From Trichoplusia ni (taxonomy: Eukaryota > Arthropoda > Insecta > Lepidoptera > Noctuidae): 64,000 bases of DNA. The stretch lies in assembly GCF_003590095.1 (NCBI RefSeq), contig NC_039479.1, forward strand, positions 7,626,001 to 7,690,000. The letters run 5' to 3'. A program made the translations under genes and the position numbers. The number at the start of each line of letters is the position of its first letter. Position 1 is the stretch's first letter. Positions 49,572-61,300 of this stretch are shown here, piece after piece. Under the pieces are notes generated by a model. It searched no databases. It saw only the letters and a program-made list of their open reading frames with translations, and was not told where the DNA came from.

Positions 49572-50004
49572 GACACTTAAAATCATTGCTGATTTGGTAC
49601 AGTCAATTATAAAAGTGTTTTGGAATGTATCTTTTATGTAGCAAAATAATGAGTTTACAATAAAATAAAACAAAATTTCAATATAAATAATATATAATGT
49701 AATAATCAACAACCTAGAATAAAAGACTACTTCTTTATTAAATAATCAACATTACAACTCAACAAGCATCTAACATAAAAATCACAATAAAAAATTCTAA
49801 CTTACAGGTATAGTTAGAAAATATTAATCTTCGTACACTATAACAATGAATAATATCATAAAAAAATAAAACAATCAACATTAAAAAAAATAATGAGCAT
49901 TAATTGAAAATCATAAATCAGGACTTTGAATCACAGAATTTGTTACAAATGTTTGTAAGTACTAAATACAAACATAATGAATATTTTTTTAATAATGAAA
50001 AAAA

Positions 50005-50436
50005 TCATACAGTAAGTTGTTGGATGCATAATTCTATATTTATTTTCCCGTCTCTCAATTCAGTGAGTGTTGTATTAATATGGAAGTCCAAATCACATGT
50101 TTCTTTTTTTTTCTTACTTATATTAGAATTTTTTAAATATAGCGTTTGATAATAATCATCTTCTTGTTGTAATATGGTCAGAAAATGTGCAATATTGATT
50201 GGTTTACTGTTAACTTTTTTATTCACAGTGGCATGCCAGCTCTCGACCATATTTGTGGTACGGTGTTGCATATTATTACAACTCCATTTGTTAAAAAAAA
50301 AAGAATTTTCATTCAACCATGTATCGACAAAATAATCGTTGAATTTGACGAGTTTCACATCGTTTGGACATAGAGACATAATGTATAGCCAAGCACTATC
50401 AATAGTTTCTTGTGGTGTGTGTTCGATATTCATCAC
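50005..50436 (-). pseudogene. MULE transposase C-terminal fragment
   Basis: The frame is open on the minus strand from about 50480 (after an in-frame TAA) to the stop at 50005, with no convincing ATG before MNIEHTPQE. Key segment: QHRTTNMVESWHATVNKKVN, which resembles the conserved R-T-N-N-x-x-E-x-W-H-x-x-x-N block near the C-terminus of insect MULE/FLYWCH transposases. A short later helix follows (LTELRDGKINIELCIQQL). The DDE catalytic core and DNA-binding domain are absent, so it is a remnant even though the frame is open. Confidence 0.7.
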
Positions 50437-51251
50437 TCCAGTGTTGTCAGCACAAAAGTGACTAACTTCCTTGTACGCGAACTTAGTTTTATTTATTTAA
50501 TAATATTGATGGTTCCATTTATTTAAATAAATCAAAAAGCTTATTTTAAATAATTGTTATATGTAAGTTATAATTAATTATGAACATTTTACATTTTAAG
50601 CTCGATGTCTTTAGTGGCGGACTTTCCCTACTTTGTTCTTTGTGAATACTATATGGCAACATTAAGGGTACTTTTGAGTGGAGTACAAACGACGAAAATC
50701 TTTTTATTGTACGTTTTTTTCCACCGCTGCTACAGTACATTGAGCTATTTTCTAAATTCCTTATTCATTTTTTTACTATTATTGGTTTTATTTTGGTTCT
50801 TTTACACTCTGGGGCAGAAATCGGCCAAGTCCTTTAAATTCATCTCAAATATTTTTTTTTAGATTGTTTATTGTCTTAAGATTATACACTTAAAAAGTAT
50901 TATTTTTTTAAACCAAGAATAATAATAAATAAAAAGTGTGATTAAAAAAAAGAATTACTTATCCTATGCTCAGTTTAGTCGAATAATAAGTACATGCTTG
51001 GCGGCATTAGCGGTATCTTTATGGCCGCCATTTTATTCGGTATTTACTTTTACACCTATTTAAATGTTGAAATTTATTTAACAACTTAAAATCGATAGAC
51101 TCGATGTATTCTGTCAATCATTTTAACGCATCGAGTATTAAACGGATTCCTTTTTTGTAGACCTCTTTGCTCTTATCATAATAATCAAAATATTTAAAAT
51201 AATCGATTCTGTGTGAAATATATTTTTTATTTGACTGTACTTTACACGAGA

Positions 51252-51344
51252 GTGGGAGTTGACGACTAGAAAAATAAATTAAATTATTTTGTGCCATCTC
51301 CCTCGATCGTGCGAGATTTGATCGTGGGAGATGACGACTAACTC
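51252..51344 (-). repeat. right terminal inverted repeat of the MULE-like element
   Basis: A 93-base arm, exactly complementary to the left repeat, ending GATGACGACTAACTC directly before the duplicated TTTTTATT (51345-51352). Confidence 0.9.
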
Positions 51345-51352
51345 TTTTTATT

Positions 51353-53034
51353 TAGAAACTTGTGGTAAGCCTCTCATTGTATTAACCTGTAAGATTGTGA
51401 CCTTTCAGCTCCCCGGAGTAAAAACCGTAGAAAAAAGACGAAGGTCACACCTAAACAAATAAAAATGTAAACAAAATTAACCTCACATAAGTTTTTGTAA
51501 GAATTCTGTGTAGTTTGGCTTCATGTTACTTATATATAGTTACAATATTATTCTTACCTTAGAATGGTCATCTGACCTTTATAATGTAAAGGAAATCGAG
51601 AAAAAATATTGTAACTTTATGTTTTGCTTTAATAGGGTAAGTATAGTACAGATCATTTACTTATATAAGTTCTATGAAATGGTTTAATGTAATAACGTCC
51701 TGACTGATTTTCAGCCACAGCGGCTATTGATGCAAGGCGCCAGATAGCTGTGAAGGGTATATTATAGTGCTCAAGCGAGAGCGCTCTATGTTCCCTTACT
51801 CTCATATCCCGATGGGTCGAAAGTCAGACACGACCGGAGAGATATCAAGCATAGAACTCACATTTTTACGTGCCTTCTGAAAGACGGAAGTGTTTTAGTG
51901 TAGTCAAATTTTACGAAGCAACTATTGGTGATTTCGTGGAGCACAAAAGCGAACGAAGCGCTGAGAGGTACGACATTAAAAAATGCAAATATCTGTAAGG
52001 GTTATGTATCGGTAGAGGAAGAGCTTTTTCAGGTCACTGAATCTTATTTTTATACAATATGTCTTGTTTACTTATTAGGCAGCTCTTCACCATGTTCAAC
52101 AAAGTCAATTTATACTAAGCACACGTGATTAACAGTTTTTTTCCACCTTACTCGCCGCTCAGTAATATTAAATCGAATAACAAACCTGCTCTTTGTTTTT
52201 CACTTCATAAATACTGAATAATACCCGGGTATTATATTTCATATAAATTTTAATACGTTACTATATTAATGAAAAAGTACTAAGGCAGTAAAAAAAAAGA
52301 ATATTCGCCGAGTGTTGTTTTATACAGTTTTTGTAATTAGCCGTCTTGTCGACGCCAGCGATTCGCCACACAGAAACGCAAATAAATACAAGTGAGACTT
52401 TTAGCTGAGCTAAAGAGTTTATTATGAAATTCTAGGCTTTATAAAAACTTTAGTCGTTTTTACAGAGCCTTGAATTTCATAAATAAACTGTGTCCATTGA
52501 GAATGTTACCAAAGCTAAGAGTGACAGTGAAATGAGTAATCATTTGGAAAACAATGTCCGAAAAGGTTTAGTTTTTTGTAACAGATGTGATATCCTTGGT
52601 ATTATATCACCCCAAAGGGAAAAATAGGACTTAATAGATGAGAAGTATGTATATCCATACCTTATCTTATCATTTTTTTTATGTTGAACTTTCAGCACCT
52701 GATTATCAATCAGTACAAGCAGGACTTATGGCAGTTCGGAAACATGACGAAGCTACACAATGTTACTTCCTTATTCGTTAATCGTTTATACGTCATCAAG
52801 GTTCTGCAACGCACACGATCCAATTGAAGGACAGGCTGAGCTAGAACAGGCACTGACATCCGCAATCCATTACCAGACGTTGCAGGAAACAACATAGGTC
52901 ACATGATCTTATCTTACAAATAATTCAAAGTGCAATTACCTGTAAATAGAAAGCGATCAGGGTAGCTCGAAGTAACGTAACACTACAGTCAGCAACAGAA
53001 GTCAATTAAGACGATCCTTTTTTTAAAACGTCTC
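51353..53034. other. intergenic region
   Basis: No gene supported. A degenerate dispersed unit lies at 51763-51800 (CAAGCGAGAGCGCTCTATG). The open frames at 51925 and 52710 show no coding bias or splice context. Confidence 0.5.
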
Positions 53035-53150
53035 CTGTATTAAGGATTTTAATCCTTGTGTCGTGCTTGGTTTCAGAAACATTCAAGTCACATACACTAA
53101 AGCACACAGACTCATTACAAGCATTCGTGGATCACACAATTGCTACAGTC
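53035..53150 (-). mobile_element. tRNA-derived SINE, family A, 3' part only
   Basis: AATCCTTGTGTCGTGCTTGG, then ATTCAAGTCACATACACTAA and ACAAGCATTCGTGGATCACA match the body of family A in reverse; the tRNA head is missing. Confidence 0.55.
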
Positions 53151-53294
53151 AGTTTATTTTTTTGTTCTAAAAATCTAATCGTGTTGCACTTAGGAAACGG
53201 TGCAAGCTCTCGGGATGTTGTCTTTTATAAAACTTAGGTCACAAAAAGCGCTAAGTACTCAGCAGCTTAATTTAAATAAACAGCGGTTACAGAA

Positions 53295-53560
53295 AAACTA
53301 CGTGGAAATTGGATGTCATGGTATGAGCTTGTTATGCGGAGGAATGAGAATCATATGGTGAGTAAGGTGTTGAGTATGGATGTGGATGAATATAGGGGAA
53401 GAGGACGACCCGAAACGATGGATGGATTGTGGAAAAGGCGATATGGCTGCAAAGAGTGTTTTTGGTGAGATGACGTAAGATAGAAAGGTATGGAAGAAGA
53501 AGAAATGTTGCGACGACCTCAAATAATAATTGCCATAAGGGCAGGGGAATGATGATTTTA
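53295..53560 (+). pseudogene. RTE-like LINE reverse transcriptase C-terminal remnant
   Basis: Plus-strand translation gives WYELVMRRNENHMVSKVLSM followed by DVDEYRGRGRPETM, the familiar C-terminal W-x-G-H-V-x-R-R...GRGRP segment of RTE-clade insect LINE polyproteins. The frame then shifts, and the end reads AGATAGAAAGGTATGGAAGA as at 23610. 5'-truncated and broken. Confidence 0.65.
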
Positions 53561-53599
53561 TACTTTTCAGTGACGATTTCTGTTCCCGACCGTACATTC

Positions 53600-54679
53600 C
53601 GAATAGAAACAGGTGAGCATATGTAGTAAGTCGGTTTATTACGTCCGTCGTGTTAGGGACGGCCCGGAACGCCGGTCCGGTCCTAATTAACCGTGCTTAC
53701 AGCCCGCACTATCGATATTTCTTCGTAATTGTTATCGACTAACGTTAAATGTAAACGTCTTGGCGTCGTGTAGCCGGGTAAAGTGATCCGGGCCTTGTGT
53801 ACTCGTAGTACAAGTAGCTGTCATTTGGGATTTTCATTTGGCATTGTGTTTATCATTGAGCGATGTTGAGATTTTTACAGACAGTTCTTAATTAAAATCT
53901 TCTTTAAAATTTTATTTGATGACGGAGTAATTATAAATCATTCATATCAATCATTTTTAGAGTTGCGTATCGGATGGATAAAAACGCAATTACTAAATCT
54001 CTGCTGTCGGTCCGAAAGTCACCAGGCTGATCGTGATAGATAGGAAGTTGAAATTTGCATAGAAGATATATGTACCTATATATCTCTTTTTTCTGCTATA
54101 ATCACAAAATAAACCTTGAGGGTGGGTAAGCAAGGCAGTTAGACATTTAGAGAACTAATTTTTATTGTAAATATGTTTTTCAATAGCTCCTACGGACCAT
54201 TGAATGTCGCAAATTTCACCTGGTTTTCCCTATCGAGAGAGCGAAAAGACAAAGCCATTTATGTCATAAAATAATATGTTTACTCATTTAGTCAGGTTTT
54301 TTATTAAAAGTCAAAAAAATATATTTAATAAACACCATTCATTTAGTGTACAACCAAATTAATCATGAATAATTCTCGCCTTTAAAACCATTCAACCTAC
54401 GTGGTCATTAATCTACACAAAATAAGGCAAAAGAACATAGGAATGTGCTTCAAATAGCCGTATGTTAAAACCCTTTCGAAAACAATACCTTTTTCCCTAT
54501 TTCCGGTCAAGTACGCCTACTCATGTTCCAACTTCCTGCTATTTCGGGCGCACAAAGGTCAACACTTGATTTGCTATTAAAATATCTCGGAATTCAATTT
54601 TCACAAGTGCCTATTGAAATGTGGAATTGAAAACGTTTAATTATCCACGAAATGGTATTATACGAAATGACCTATGTCA
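53600..54679. other. intergenic, with a CpG-rich patch
   Basis: About 53620-53830 is clearly CpG-richer than its surroundings (GTCCGTCGTGTTAGGGACGG, GAACGCCGGTCCGGTCC, GGCGTCGTGTAGCCGGG) and does not resemble any repeat in the window. No open frame. It may be conserved regulatory DNA. The rest to 54679 is unremarkable. Confidence 0.3.
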
Positions 54680-54969
54680 TTAATTATTAATTTATTTTAG
54701 CATAATCAATTAAAATATTTTTTTCAGAAGGCTGGTCTATATGTTGCCCAAAGAATTAGCATTGCCATACAACGTGGCAATGCAGCTAGCCTTCTGGGCA
54801 CGTTTCCCGACTTTAGCAAGGATGAAGATGTCTTTTTTGACGTCTTTTAAAATATATATTTTTTTTCCTTTTAATTCTGATATAGTTTTAAAAATGTAAA
54901 TATTAGTTTAGTTTATTTTATTGTAAAAAAATATTTTAATTGATTATGCTAAAATAAATTAATAATTAA
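54680..54969. mobile_element. TTAA-flanked inverted-repeat element with captured coding fragment
   Basis: About 45-bp inverted ends (TTAATTATTAATTTATTTTA and AGCATAATCAATTAAAATAT, mirrored at 54925-54969) surround 200 bases. Inside, an open stretch of 42 codons from a polypyrimidine-AG (TATTTTTTTCAG at 54716-54727) to TAA at 54848-54850 reads YVAQRISIAIQRGNAASLLG and ends DVFFDVF. The segment looks like the C-terminal tail of an insect transposable-element polyprotein, though I cannot name the family. A non-autonomous internal-deletion derivative is the simplest reading. Confidence 0.6.
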
Positions 54970-56879
54970 CTATGTAATTTTCAAAAAGTACTTTGGCTAG
55001 AAAACAAAATAATTACAAGTTGATAAGTTGAATTTATTTCACATACACAAGAATGGATTATATTATTGTCAATCGGATTGTAGTTAGGTGGTAGCGTAAA
55101 ACTACAATAACATAATTTATACATAGTATTTATTTCTTTATCTCGGAGATGCACTTTTAGTTTTAAACGATAAGCAACGAGTATTCATGAATATTATATA
55201 TATCTTTTTCCAATACTAAGACAAAAATAGTTTTTTTAAATAAAAACGCTTTAATAAGGCCTGATCTTAGTACAGCCACTTTGCGAAGTCATCTATTTAA
55301 CAAATTATAATTTAACATAACAACAAATATTGTTAAAAAATGCTACCTACAACTAGCTTTACCCTTTTATTTACACATAATATTTGTTATCCCATTTATT
55401 ACAACTAACTACATCTAGATATTTCACTAACTAGACATCTGTTCAACATACTACCTTACATAAGTTCACAGTAAAATAGTTCACAAAACGCACGAAGGTA
55501 TTACACGTTGTATTGGATTACCGCGTTTTCGGATCCCAATTAACAAATAGGCTAACTAATCCGCTGCGGAATTCGGTCTGCATACGAATGCATTTTAAAT
55601 GTGTTGTAACACACTTTTATGCTATGCTGTTACCGATTTTTTGCCCACGAAAATCAGTATTTGATAGTTTTATGACCTAGAGATGAAATATACTTTAAAA
55701 TTCAAAGTATTACACACTACTAGCTGTGCCTGCAAAGGTTGTTTAGATATACAAATTTGATCTAGGAAAAAAAATAGTTTATGGAAAATAGACGTTGTCG
55801 GATTCACAGACCACAAAGTTTTATAAGAATCGGTCGAGCTGTTTCGGAGGAGTTCAGTTTCGTACACCGTAACGCGAATTTTATATATGTATTTGATTAT
55901 CAGAATTACCTTATTCGTAACCTAAGTATTTTTATAAAAAAGAAAATACAATACCATTGTCATTCATGTAAAAATGATAAAAAAAAAACAAAAAGGAGAA
56001 TCTAATTTTTTGTAATTAATGTCAACTTAAATCCGTACTCATTCAACAACACAATTCCATTCTAATTTCGAAACACATGTTATCATGACTAATAACATAG
56101 CTCAATCAAAAACTACCCTAAGTGAAGACCAACAACCACAATTTACGTACAATTAAAAGACCCACCGACAGTGATTTATTCAAGCTATTTCTTCAAATTA
56201 CTACGTGTAATGCGGTGTTTACACGTCTCGCAATCCAACGGTACCAGTCATTGCTATCGTAACGACATCGGTCTCGTTAGCTTGCGAACAGGCCCCGGTT
56301 CCGTTCCAAACCAGTACAATTGCTAGAACGGTCCTGACCAAGCTAAGTGCTAGCTTTGGGTCACTGCGGAGTGCAGGATGATTAGAGCCTTAGATTTTTT
56401 ACTATGGTAACACAAAATATAAGTTGTGTGGTTGGTTGGAATGTTTAATTAAGGTATAGGTAAGTTGTAAAGGAGACAAATTTTAATACTCCAAAATTGC
56501 AGTACTTTTTTAAAAGGTGGAATGTTATGTTACATCAAAAGTCAGCCTTCCACATGAGTGCATAAATGTCACTGGACATTTTCTACACTGTATTATACAT
56601 TACTGCATACATTTTGCGCAGACCACTTTGTACTATCTTACAGGGATATGAAGTGTAATATAAAGATGAGAGATTATTTATTCTACGCTTGCATCCCCAA
56701 GTCAGCAATATGTTATACGAGAATTTATATTACTCCGTCAAATATTTTGTATTGGCAACATTGTATTCAACAGAGTATTGGCAGAATGAAGTTTGACAGA
56801 CGACCTCTTTTATTGCTGTTCACGGAATTACATCCATACTAATATTATGTTTGTGTTTGTTTTCGTTTGTCTCACGCTT
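54970..56879. other. intergenic region
   Basis: A dispersed repeat relative of 23875-24040 occupies about 55723-55880. About 56210-56370 is CpG-richer (CGTCTCGCAATCCAACGG, AACAGGCCCCGGTTCCG) with no matching repeat in the window. No gene is supported. Confidence 0.4.
55723..55880. mobile_element. dispersed repeat related to 23875-24040
   Basis: CTAGCTGTGCCTGCAAAGGT at one end, ACAAAGTTTTATAAGAATCG then GAGCTGTTTCGGAGGAGTTC further in, in the same order as the earlier copy. Confidence 0.45.
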
Positions 56880-57130
56880 ATACTGGCCTGTTGGTCTAGT
56901 GGTTAGTGACTCTGACTGCTATACCGGAGGTCGTGGGTTCGATTCCCACCCAGGACAAATGTTTGTGTGATGAGCACGATAATTTGTTCTGTGTCTGGGT
57001 GTAATTTATTCTATAATATGTATGTATTTAGAATTATTACTATAAGTATGTTTATCAGTTGTCCAGTACTCATAACACAAGCTCTGCTTAATTTCAGACT
57101 AGATGGCGTTGTAAAAAAAATAAAATAAAA
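56880..57130 (+). mobile_element. tRNA-derived SINE, family C, full-length
   Basis: Head TACTGGCCTGTTGGTCTAGT (A box) and B box GGGTTCGATTCCCACCC give a tRNA-like 5' part with a recognisable T arm. The body holds TTCTGTGTCTGGGTGTAA, TTTATCAGTTGTCCAG, ATAACACAAGCTCTGCTTAA and an A-rich tail. The acceptor stem is mismatched, so a SINE rather than a working tRNA gene. Confidence 0.8.
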
Positions 57131-58160
57131 AATAACTATTATACGATTTTGTTTACGCATTATTTTGAGTAAACTTAGATACCAAGCCCTTTAGCCGAGA
57201 GATATAATTGCAATTGTGGGCGATGATAGTAAACGCTGGAATCTTTAGTGATGACAGGTCAAACAATTGGTGTTTTAAGTGCCGGTAGCTATTGTAGAAA
57301 TGTCACTTGACTGGAGGGACAAGAAAGAATAGTCTTCTTTTTATCCCGTTAACCGACTTCCACGCATAAGACGGAGGCCGTCCACGGGGGATTAAAGTTC
57401 ATAATAAGTTACATTTTATTTTAAAACGTATATTGTCCCTCATTATGCTACCTTCACCGCATTGGAGTAAAAGAGACGCCGCTATATGGGGTGTATAACG
57501 CTATCACGCATCCACAAATGTTTCTTTAAGACGTGAAAGTAATATTAAAAAGCAGCAGCGCGATTTTAAACACAATGGTTTTTCGGTTTTTAAAACGATA
57601 ATTCATATTTTTCATAATATCTATAACTTTCATTTAGCAAGTTTCAATACGGCTTAAATATCATAATTATTTAAATTACATCAAATAGTTCATAAATATT
57701 TCGTTGCTTTACTCTTCGAAGCGATTTATTATCGTTCATAGAAATGAATATTCAAAACTATAACGAAAACAATATGGAAGGTAGGAGTAATATAACAAAG
57801 TTCGCTCCAGTTGTAGACCTCAACAGAATATGCCCGAAACTATTCGCAAATGTGTATTTAATATGGCAATCATTTAGTAATCAATATTATCTACCAATCA
57901 AGCCTAGCATCGTGTTCAACGGAAACCATAATTCATATGATATATTTCACATATATATTACTTCAATATCGGCCTAGTCTTTTCGCAACTATGTCGGGAT
58001 CGGCTTCAAATCTAACCGGATTCAGCTGAGAACCAGTGTTTTACAAAATTAAAATCATTTTTTTTTCAAATAAGTCGTTTTTCAAACACTTTCAAAACGA
58101 TGCAATCATGACTCTAGTTCCACGGTTCCAAACTGTCGAGGAGAGACTGCTATCAAATAG
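57131..58160. other. intergenic region with repeat relic
   Basis: Contains 57967-58045, a relic (CGGCCTAGTCTTTTCGCAAC, CGGGATCGGCTTCAAATC, CAGCTGAGAACCAGTGTTTT) related to 23697-23745. Nothing gene-like. Confidence 0.45.
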
Positions 58161-58167
58161 ATATTAA

Positions 58168-58356
58168 TCACAGGTATATTACTTTAGAACGGGAATAAAC
58201 AGTCCGTCTATTACTTTTATCAGTACTAAAACACTGAACCAATCTCAATGAAACTTCATGAAGATATAGTTTAAGGTCTGAAAAGGGAATCCCTATCTTT
58301 ATATCAACAAAGAGCCTTAGGAATACAATACGAACTGAGCCGCGGGACACCACTAG
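58168..58356. mobile_element. dispersed repeat with CTAG end
   Basis: Runs from near GAACGGGAATAAACAGTCC to GCCGCGGGACACCACTAG before T. AACCAATCTCAATGAAACTT in the middle resembles the 'compare with target' core of other CTAG-ended lepidopteran repeats. Only one copy in this window, so its limits are uncertain. Confidence 0.35.
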
Positions 58357-61300
58357 TCTACACATATGTATCGCAATCATTTCGGGAATAGCCTCATCGC
58401 CGGCAGCCCGTTACATAAGCACACTCCTGAGACCCAACGGTGTCTACGAAAATAGCTAACTATTATACAAAATTATTCTAAATATTTTCGTCCGTTACTG
58501 TAAAAGGCGAACGACTTACAAAACGCATTGATTTTATTACAATTTTACGACCCAGTAAAATATTATACGACAGACATCATTCCGTTTATCCAACGCTCAT
58601 TGATATAAAGAATAGAATACTAATATACGTGTTTATTCTTTAGTTTATTATTAAACAGTCTGCGAGACCCAAATACACAGCGTCCTAATTACTTTTTCCA
58701 TATTTTTCTACTCTACTACACAACAACATGAAAGCAAAAAGCTTTTGGGCTTTCGCAGAACATAATAGAGACCTGATTTACGTAAAAAATATAACAGGTT
58801 GAGTGCTGCTATTCAATTGTGAGTGGTTTGCCCGTGTAACGCTGGAAATTTTTGTCGAGTTTCACTTCACATTCAAATAAACTACAATGCGACTTGAAGC
58901 TCCGAGGGACACACGTCACACGAACAACACATAAACCCATCTATTTGACAAGAAACCATTCCACGAATTACTCCAATTCCCGTTGATAATTCAGACACGG
59001 TTTAGATAAAACCCTCTACCAAATTTGAAATACTAACGGATCGCATTGTTTTCAAAGACAATAACCAAAGTAATAGCACTGGATACGTATATCTGAATTA
59101 TCTTCAGACTTTAAAGACAATCCCGTTAACTTGAACCATTCCGCTAACCACAGAATGTAATAGAAGGGGGTGGTTGAACGAACTTTGTAAAACATTGCAA
59201 ACAACGTCCACTTGGAAAATGGCCACCCATTTCTATTAGAGAAATGGCAGTACACTGCATGTCGGTACAAATAAGGTAATAAACGAGAGGGATGGATATT
59301 GTTGAGGACGCAGAGGGCATCCATCACGGGGCTGTGGTGTGCAGCTGCCGACGTGCGCAATTTAATTGATAACCCCGCCTCGCCCGCGTTCTAAACTTCA
59401 ATGCTACTACAGACACCTGGGTTTGTGCCTCTAATTTATAGCACCGCTAAGCCTGTTTGATAACATCGACGAATTACATTAAACTTGTAATTGTTCTCAG
59501 TAATGGTAGACCGTGGTCCGCGTAGCTGACGTTCAAATTATAACGTTGCAGACTTTTGTTTCTTTACACGATACTGGGAAGTGAGGGTTAAAGATCGATA
59601 AGCAACTCCTACTGTATATTTGTTCATTCAAGATAATTTATTTATAAGCAAACCATAAAGCCGTTATTTTCTATTATACGAAATCTACAACTCATAATTT
59701 TAATCACCTCATCACAAAATATACATATCAGACAACAATATTAAACAACAAATACGAAATTCGGTTCAAGTAATCCATTTATTCCTTCATCATAGCGGGC
59801 TGATGCCAAAATCTTGGGAAATTAGACGTATCGTAGACGCGAAGCTACATAATACTGACAGTGTGATTTAGACAGCGAACGGGCGCCGCGAGACATGAAT
59901 TCAAATAGACACGTCCCAATACAAATATCTTACGAATAGAACAATGTTCTCATATTTCAGGAGGGCCCTCGACATTCTCAAATATTTCACTGTTAGGTTA
60001 TGTAACTGGAGTACGGAGTGTGTTGTAATGTGTGTTTATGGTGACGTCACGTAAGCACCTGACGATTGAGGTGGCATTTCGGTTAACTGTGCTTCGTTAC
60101 GCCTCGCTTCGAATTTTTATTCCGTTTTAGTTTGGTCCCCACTTAACGTTGTCATCCGGCATTCGCTTCGGTACGCTTCGGTTCATGTGGTTTTCTATTT
60201 AACTGAGTTTTGTCGAGTAAGAAATGTTTGTTATTGGTAATTATTTTGCTTGTGCTGTTTATAAGGTTGGTATTTCCTTGTTTTTGTTTTGTAAAATATG
60301 GGATGGATACTTTAATTTTGTAAACTAGACACTGATAAATAAAATACACACTTGACTCAAATCCTGATCTAATATGGATAGGATCCATAATTGAGTGTTT
60401 TAAAATGAACAGGTACAAAAGAAAACTTTTGATTTGACAATTATTATTTTAGAAATTAATAATAAAAACAGCATACGAGATCATTTGACGAACCTCGTTT
60501 GTCAAAACCAGCGCCATAACTATTGTATTCACAATCTGCATATTTCACAAACCAAAATTCAGTTTTGCATAAAACTAGATGAAAATAATATTTTGCACGC
60601 GTTCGGTGTTTGACCATCAAAAATAAGAATTTAAAGCGTTGCGAACTAGTTATTTTTGTTTTAGATCAACGGTTTAAATTTTAAATCTATAAATAAGTTT
60701 TTTCATTAAGTTCTGAAAGGGAATAAAATTTACGAGTGACGATGTCATATCGTTTTAATTTTTTTTCGATAATTGTTTTATAATAGAACTTGAAAAACAC
60801 ACAAAAGAGATTTCTCTTCACATGAAATTATCCAAATACGAATTAAAAAACCCAGAAAACAATAACATATCAAAATTTCTCTCAAAATATACTTCAAACG
60901 ATCACACACCCCAATAGATCCCGCTATCCATTTCACAAGCGTTCATAAACTCGAATGCTTTGAGTATGTCATAGAAGGTTGCAATAAAAATTCGACATTC
61001 GCCAATCACGTGAACATGAGAAATAAAACAAGCATTCTCTTTGCCACAAGGGGGCGCTGGGTGGGTGCAAAATACGATAACGTCAGTTGTCTAGCCGCAC
61101 AGCACCATGTATGCGGGAATTTCGCTTAAATTTTTAAAGTACATTGAACTGGACCGATAGGGACAGGTGCGGTGAATTTTGCACGATTTTTGGAATAACC
61201 TCTTAAAATTTTGACGATGGACTGTAAGAGACTCGAATTTCTAAGTGAAGTTGAGCATCGTCTTATTTTAGCTGTCTTCAAAAATGCCACTGATATTTCT

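Larger units (their letters stand above)
49479..51344. mobile_element. Mutator-like (MULE) DNA transposon, non-autonomous, 1,866 bp
   Basis: Perfect 93-bp terminal inverted repeats (49479-49571 and 51252-51344) start GAGTTAGTCGTCATCTCCCA and are flanked by the 8-bp duplication TTTTTATT. Each terminal repeat itself contains two related blocks (GTCGTCATCTCCCACGA and GTCGTCAACTCCCAC). Inside, a minus-strand open frame at 50005 to about 50480 resembles the C-terminal part of MULE transposases. The rest of the transposase is missing, so the element cannot move by itself. Identical ends and an intact target duplication argue for recent insertion. MULE assignment rests on long inverted repeats, duplication size and the protein fragment together. 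Confidence 0.85.

Noticed and set aside
50605..50862. Plus-strand hydrophobic open frame inside the MULE-like element
   Set aside because: Hydrophobicity follows from T-rich DNA; no transposase or membrane-protein signature.
56880..56960. Functional tRNA gene
   Set aside because: The T arm is good but the acceptor stem is mismatched, and the sequence continues into a SINE body seen in other copies.
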